Below, one piece after another: positions 52,780 through 54,313 of a DNA stretch of 54,313 nucleotides (its first letter is position 1; every line of letters starts with the position of its first letter). Origin of the DNA: Promethearchaeota archaeon (lineage in GTDB: Archaea > Asgardarchaeota > Lokiarchaeia > Sigyniarchaeales > SOKP01); NCBI GenBank assembly GCA_014730165.1, contig WJIS01000079.1, forward strand, positions 1-54,313, read 5' to 3'. A program made the translations under genes and the position numbers. Under the pieces are notes generated by a model, which worked only from the letters and a program-made list of their open reading frames with translations, did no database searches and was not told where the DNA came from.

Positions 52780-53187
52780 TTAATTGGATTTATTCAATAT
52801 ATTTTTTATTCGGATTCGCATTTCTTCCACCTCTGAAGAAGCTGTTTGATAATATTGAAGTAAATATTCCCCCCAATCATTTAATTTTATCCATCCCCCT
52901 CCACCACTTCCTCCTTTGCTCGTTATCACTGCGGCCTTCCCCGTACGCTTCTCGATACGTTTTAAAATATTCCAAGCATATTTATAAGAATAACCACATT
53001 GTTTTGCGGCTTTAGTTAACGATCCTTTTTCACTTTCATTATTTCTAATATATTCCAGAAGTTTTGCCCACCCCTGTCCTAAAATATTTTTCCCGTCAAA
53101 CTCGAGCCAAATCTTTATTCCAAAATCAACATTCGGTTTTAATTCATCTAATCTAACAGAAGCAACTTTAGTAGATTCTTCCTCCAT
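52780..53187 (-). CDS. ModE N-terminal-like winged-helix regulator
   Basis: GQGWAKLLEYIRNNESEKGSLTKAAKQCGYSYKYAWNILKRIEKRTGKAAVITSKGGSGGGGWIKLNDWGEYLLQYY. Confidence 0.88.
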   Translation of the reverse strand: MEEESTKVASVRLDELKPNVDFGIKIWLEFDGKNILGQGWAKLLEYIRNNESEKGSLTKAAKQCGYSYKYAWNILKRIEKRTGKAAVITSKGGSGGGGWIKLNDWGEYLLQYYQTASSEVEEMRIRIKNILNKSN

Positions 53188-53294
53188 ACTTATTAAATAT
53201 ATTTAGAATATTAATAACTTTAATTTTTAAAAAAGATAAATAAATTAAATAAAAGAGCATTTAATAGCTTAAAACCAATTAAGGGAGTTAGAAT

Positions 53295-54041
53295 ATGTTT
53301 TTTAATCGTGGAGCGCCTAAAAAAGGAAAAAAGATTATTGAGAATTTATTCTTTTTTCATGAAACTCAAATGTTAGATTGTAATCAATATATTATTAAGA
53401 ATGATCAAAAGGATGAATTAGTGATATTCGATGCAGGAAATGGTTTATCACTTGATGGGCTTATTGATGGCATGAAAAAGCTTAATTTGAGTTATGAAGA
53501 TATTACCAGCGTGTATTTAACTCATGAGCATGTGGATCATGTCGTGGGAATTTATCCGTTATTGGAAAAGATGGAAAATGATCCTCCAACTATTTTTGCT
53601 TTTGGGGAAACCGCGAAAATAATTCGGGAAGGAGATCAATCAAAAATTATTCCCGGCAACTTAGGAATAAGTCCCAAAATGTTTGGAATTAATATCAAAC
53701 CCTTAGATGTGGTGGAATTAGATTTAGAAAATCCTGTAAAAATTGGAAATGATTTCTCATTTAAAATTTATCATACACCTGGACATTCACTTGGATCTAT
53801 TACATATTACGAGCCAAACTTAAAGATTCTTATCCCCGGAGACTTAGTGTTTACAGGAGGTAGTTTCGGGCGATATGATTTTCCAGGGGGCTCTCTTAAA
53901 AAGTTGCAAGAGTCTATCGAATATGTGAATAATCTTGACGTAACCCACCTCTTACCCGGTCATATGGGAGTAAGTAATAAAGGAAATGAGCAAATTAAAC
54001 ATTCAAATAGAATGGTTCATTCAGTTGGAGGCTTTTTTTAG
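53295..54041 (+). CDS. MBL-fold metallohydrolase
   Basis: YLTHEHVDHVVGIYPLL, YHTPGHSLGSITYYEPNLKILIPGDLVFTGGSFGRYDFPGG, LLPGHMG. Confidence 0.95.
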   Translation: MFFNRGAPKKGKKIIENLFFFHETQMLDCNQYIIKNDQKDELVIFDAGNGLSLDGLIDGMKKLNLSYEDITSVYLTHEHVDHVVGIYPLLEKMENDPPTIFAFGETAKIIREGDQSKIIPGNLGISPKMFGINIKPLDVVELDLENPVKIGNDFSFKIYHTPGHSLGSITYYEPNLKILIPGDLVFTGGSFGRYDFPGGSLKKLQESIEYVNNLDVTHLLPGHMGVSNKGNEQIKHSNRMVHSVGGFF

Positions 54042-54192
54042 ACGATTAATCGGGCTTCTTTTATATATAATTGAAACCTACCGTAATATGCTCAAAATTA
54101 CTTATCATACTCTATATCTATTTATTATAAGTTATCATTAAACCTTAGAAAAAAACCAAAGCAAATACTAATTATTTAAAAATGGATGTCTA

Positions 54193-54312
54193 TTATTCAC
54201 CCAAATTAAGAGGATCCTCAAGGGGTTCTGAGATTCCGAGTTTGTCAGCAAATCTAAGAATGAACTTTTTTCTGTGCTCATATGTGAGATCCAAAAATAT
54301 GAACACAGGAGC
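54193..54312 (-). CDS. C-terminus of an unidentified protein truncated by window edge
   Basis: Minus-strand frame open to the window edge: ..APVFIFLDLTYEHRKKFILRFADKLGISEPLEDPLNLGE*. Confidence 0.4.
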   Translation of the reverse strand, partial: APVFIFLDLTYEHRKKFILRFADKLGISEPLEDPLNLGE

Positions 54313-54313
54313 A

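Overview
AT-rich, gene-dense archaeal chromosome segment. The gene content looks Asgard-like: a Ras/Rab-type small GTPase, a ubiquitin-like protein ending exactly in GG, an actin-related protein, a leucine-rich-repeat protein, a DRG-type TGS GTPase and a longin/roadblock-like candidate. These sit among archaeal core genes (EndA, PINc-ATPase, a Ski2-like helicase) and bacterial-type genes (LigA, Fpg/Nei, FolD, NadA). I found no convincing tRNA, rRNA, CRISPR array or transposon. The items I consider most worth following up are: (1) an actin-related protein with a roughly 130-residue insertion carrying two zinc ribbons (49826-51364); (2) two, possibly three, genes whose conserved N-termini are readable only from a non-canonical AUU/AUC start (ubiquitin-like protein, threonine-synthase-like enzyme, flavin-reductase-like fragment); (3) a threonine-synthase-like PLP enzyme with an N-terminal zinc ribbon and a C-terminal winged helix; (4) a DRG-family GTPase with degenerate G1 and G3 motifs beside a longin-like protein; (5) an amidohydrolase-like/YjbQ fusion; (6) recurrent two-copy 18-19 bp tandem repeats in promoter regions. 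All family calls are from reading motifs by eye; no database search was run.
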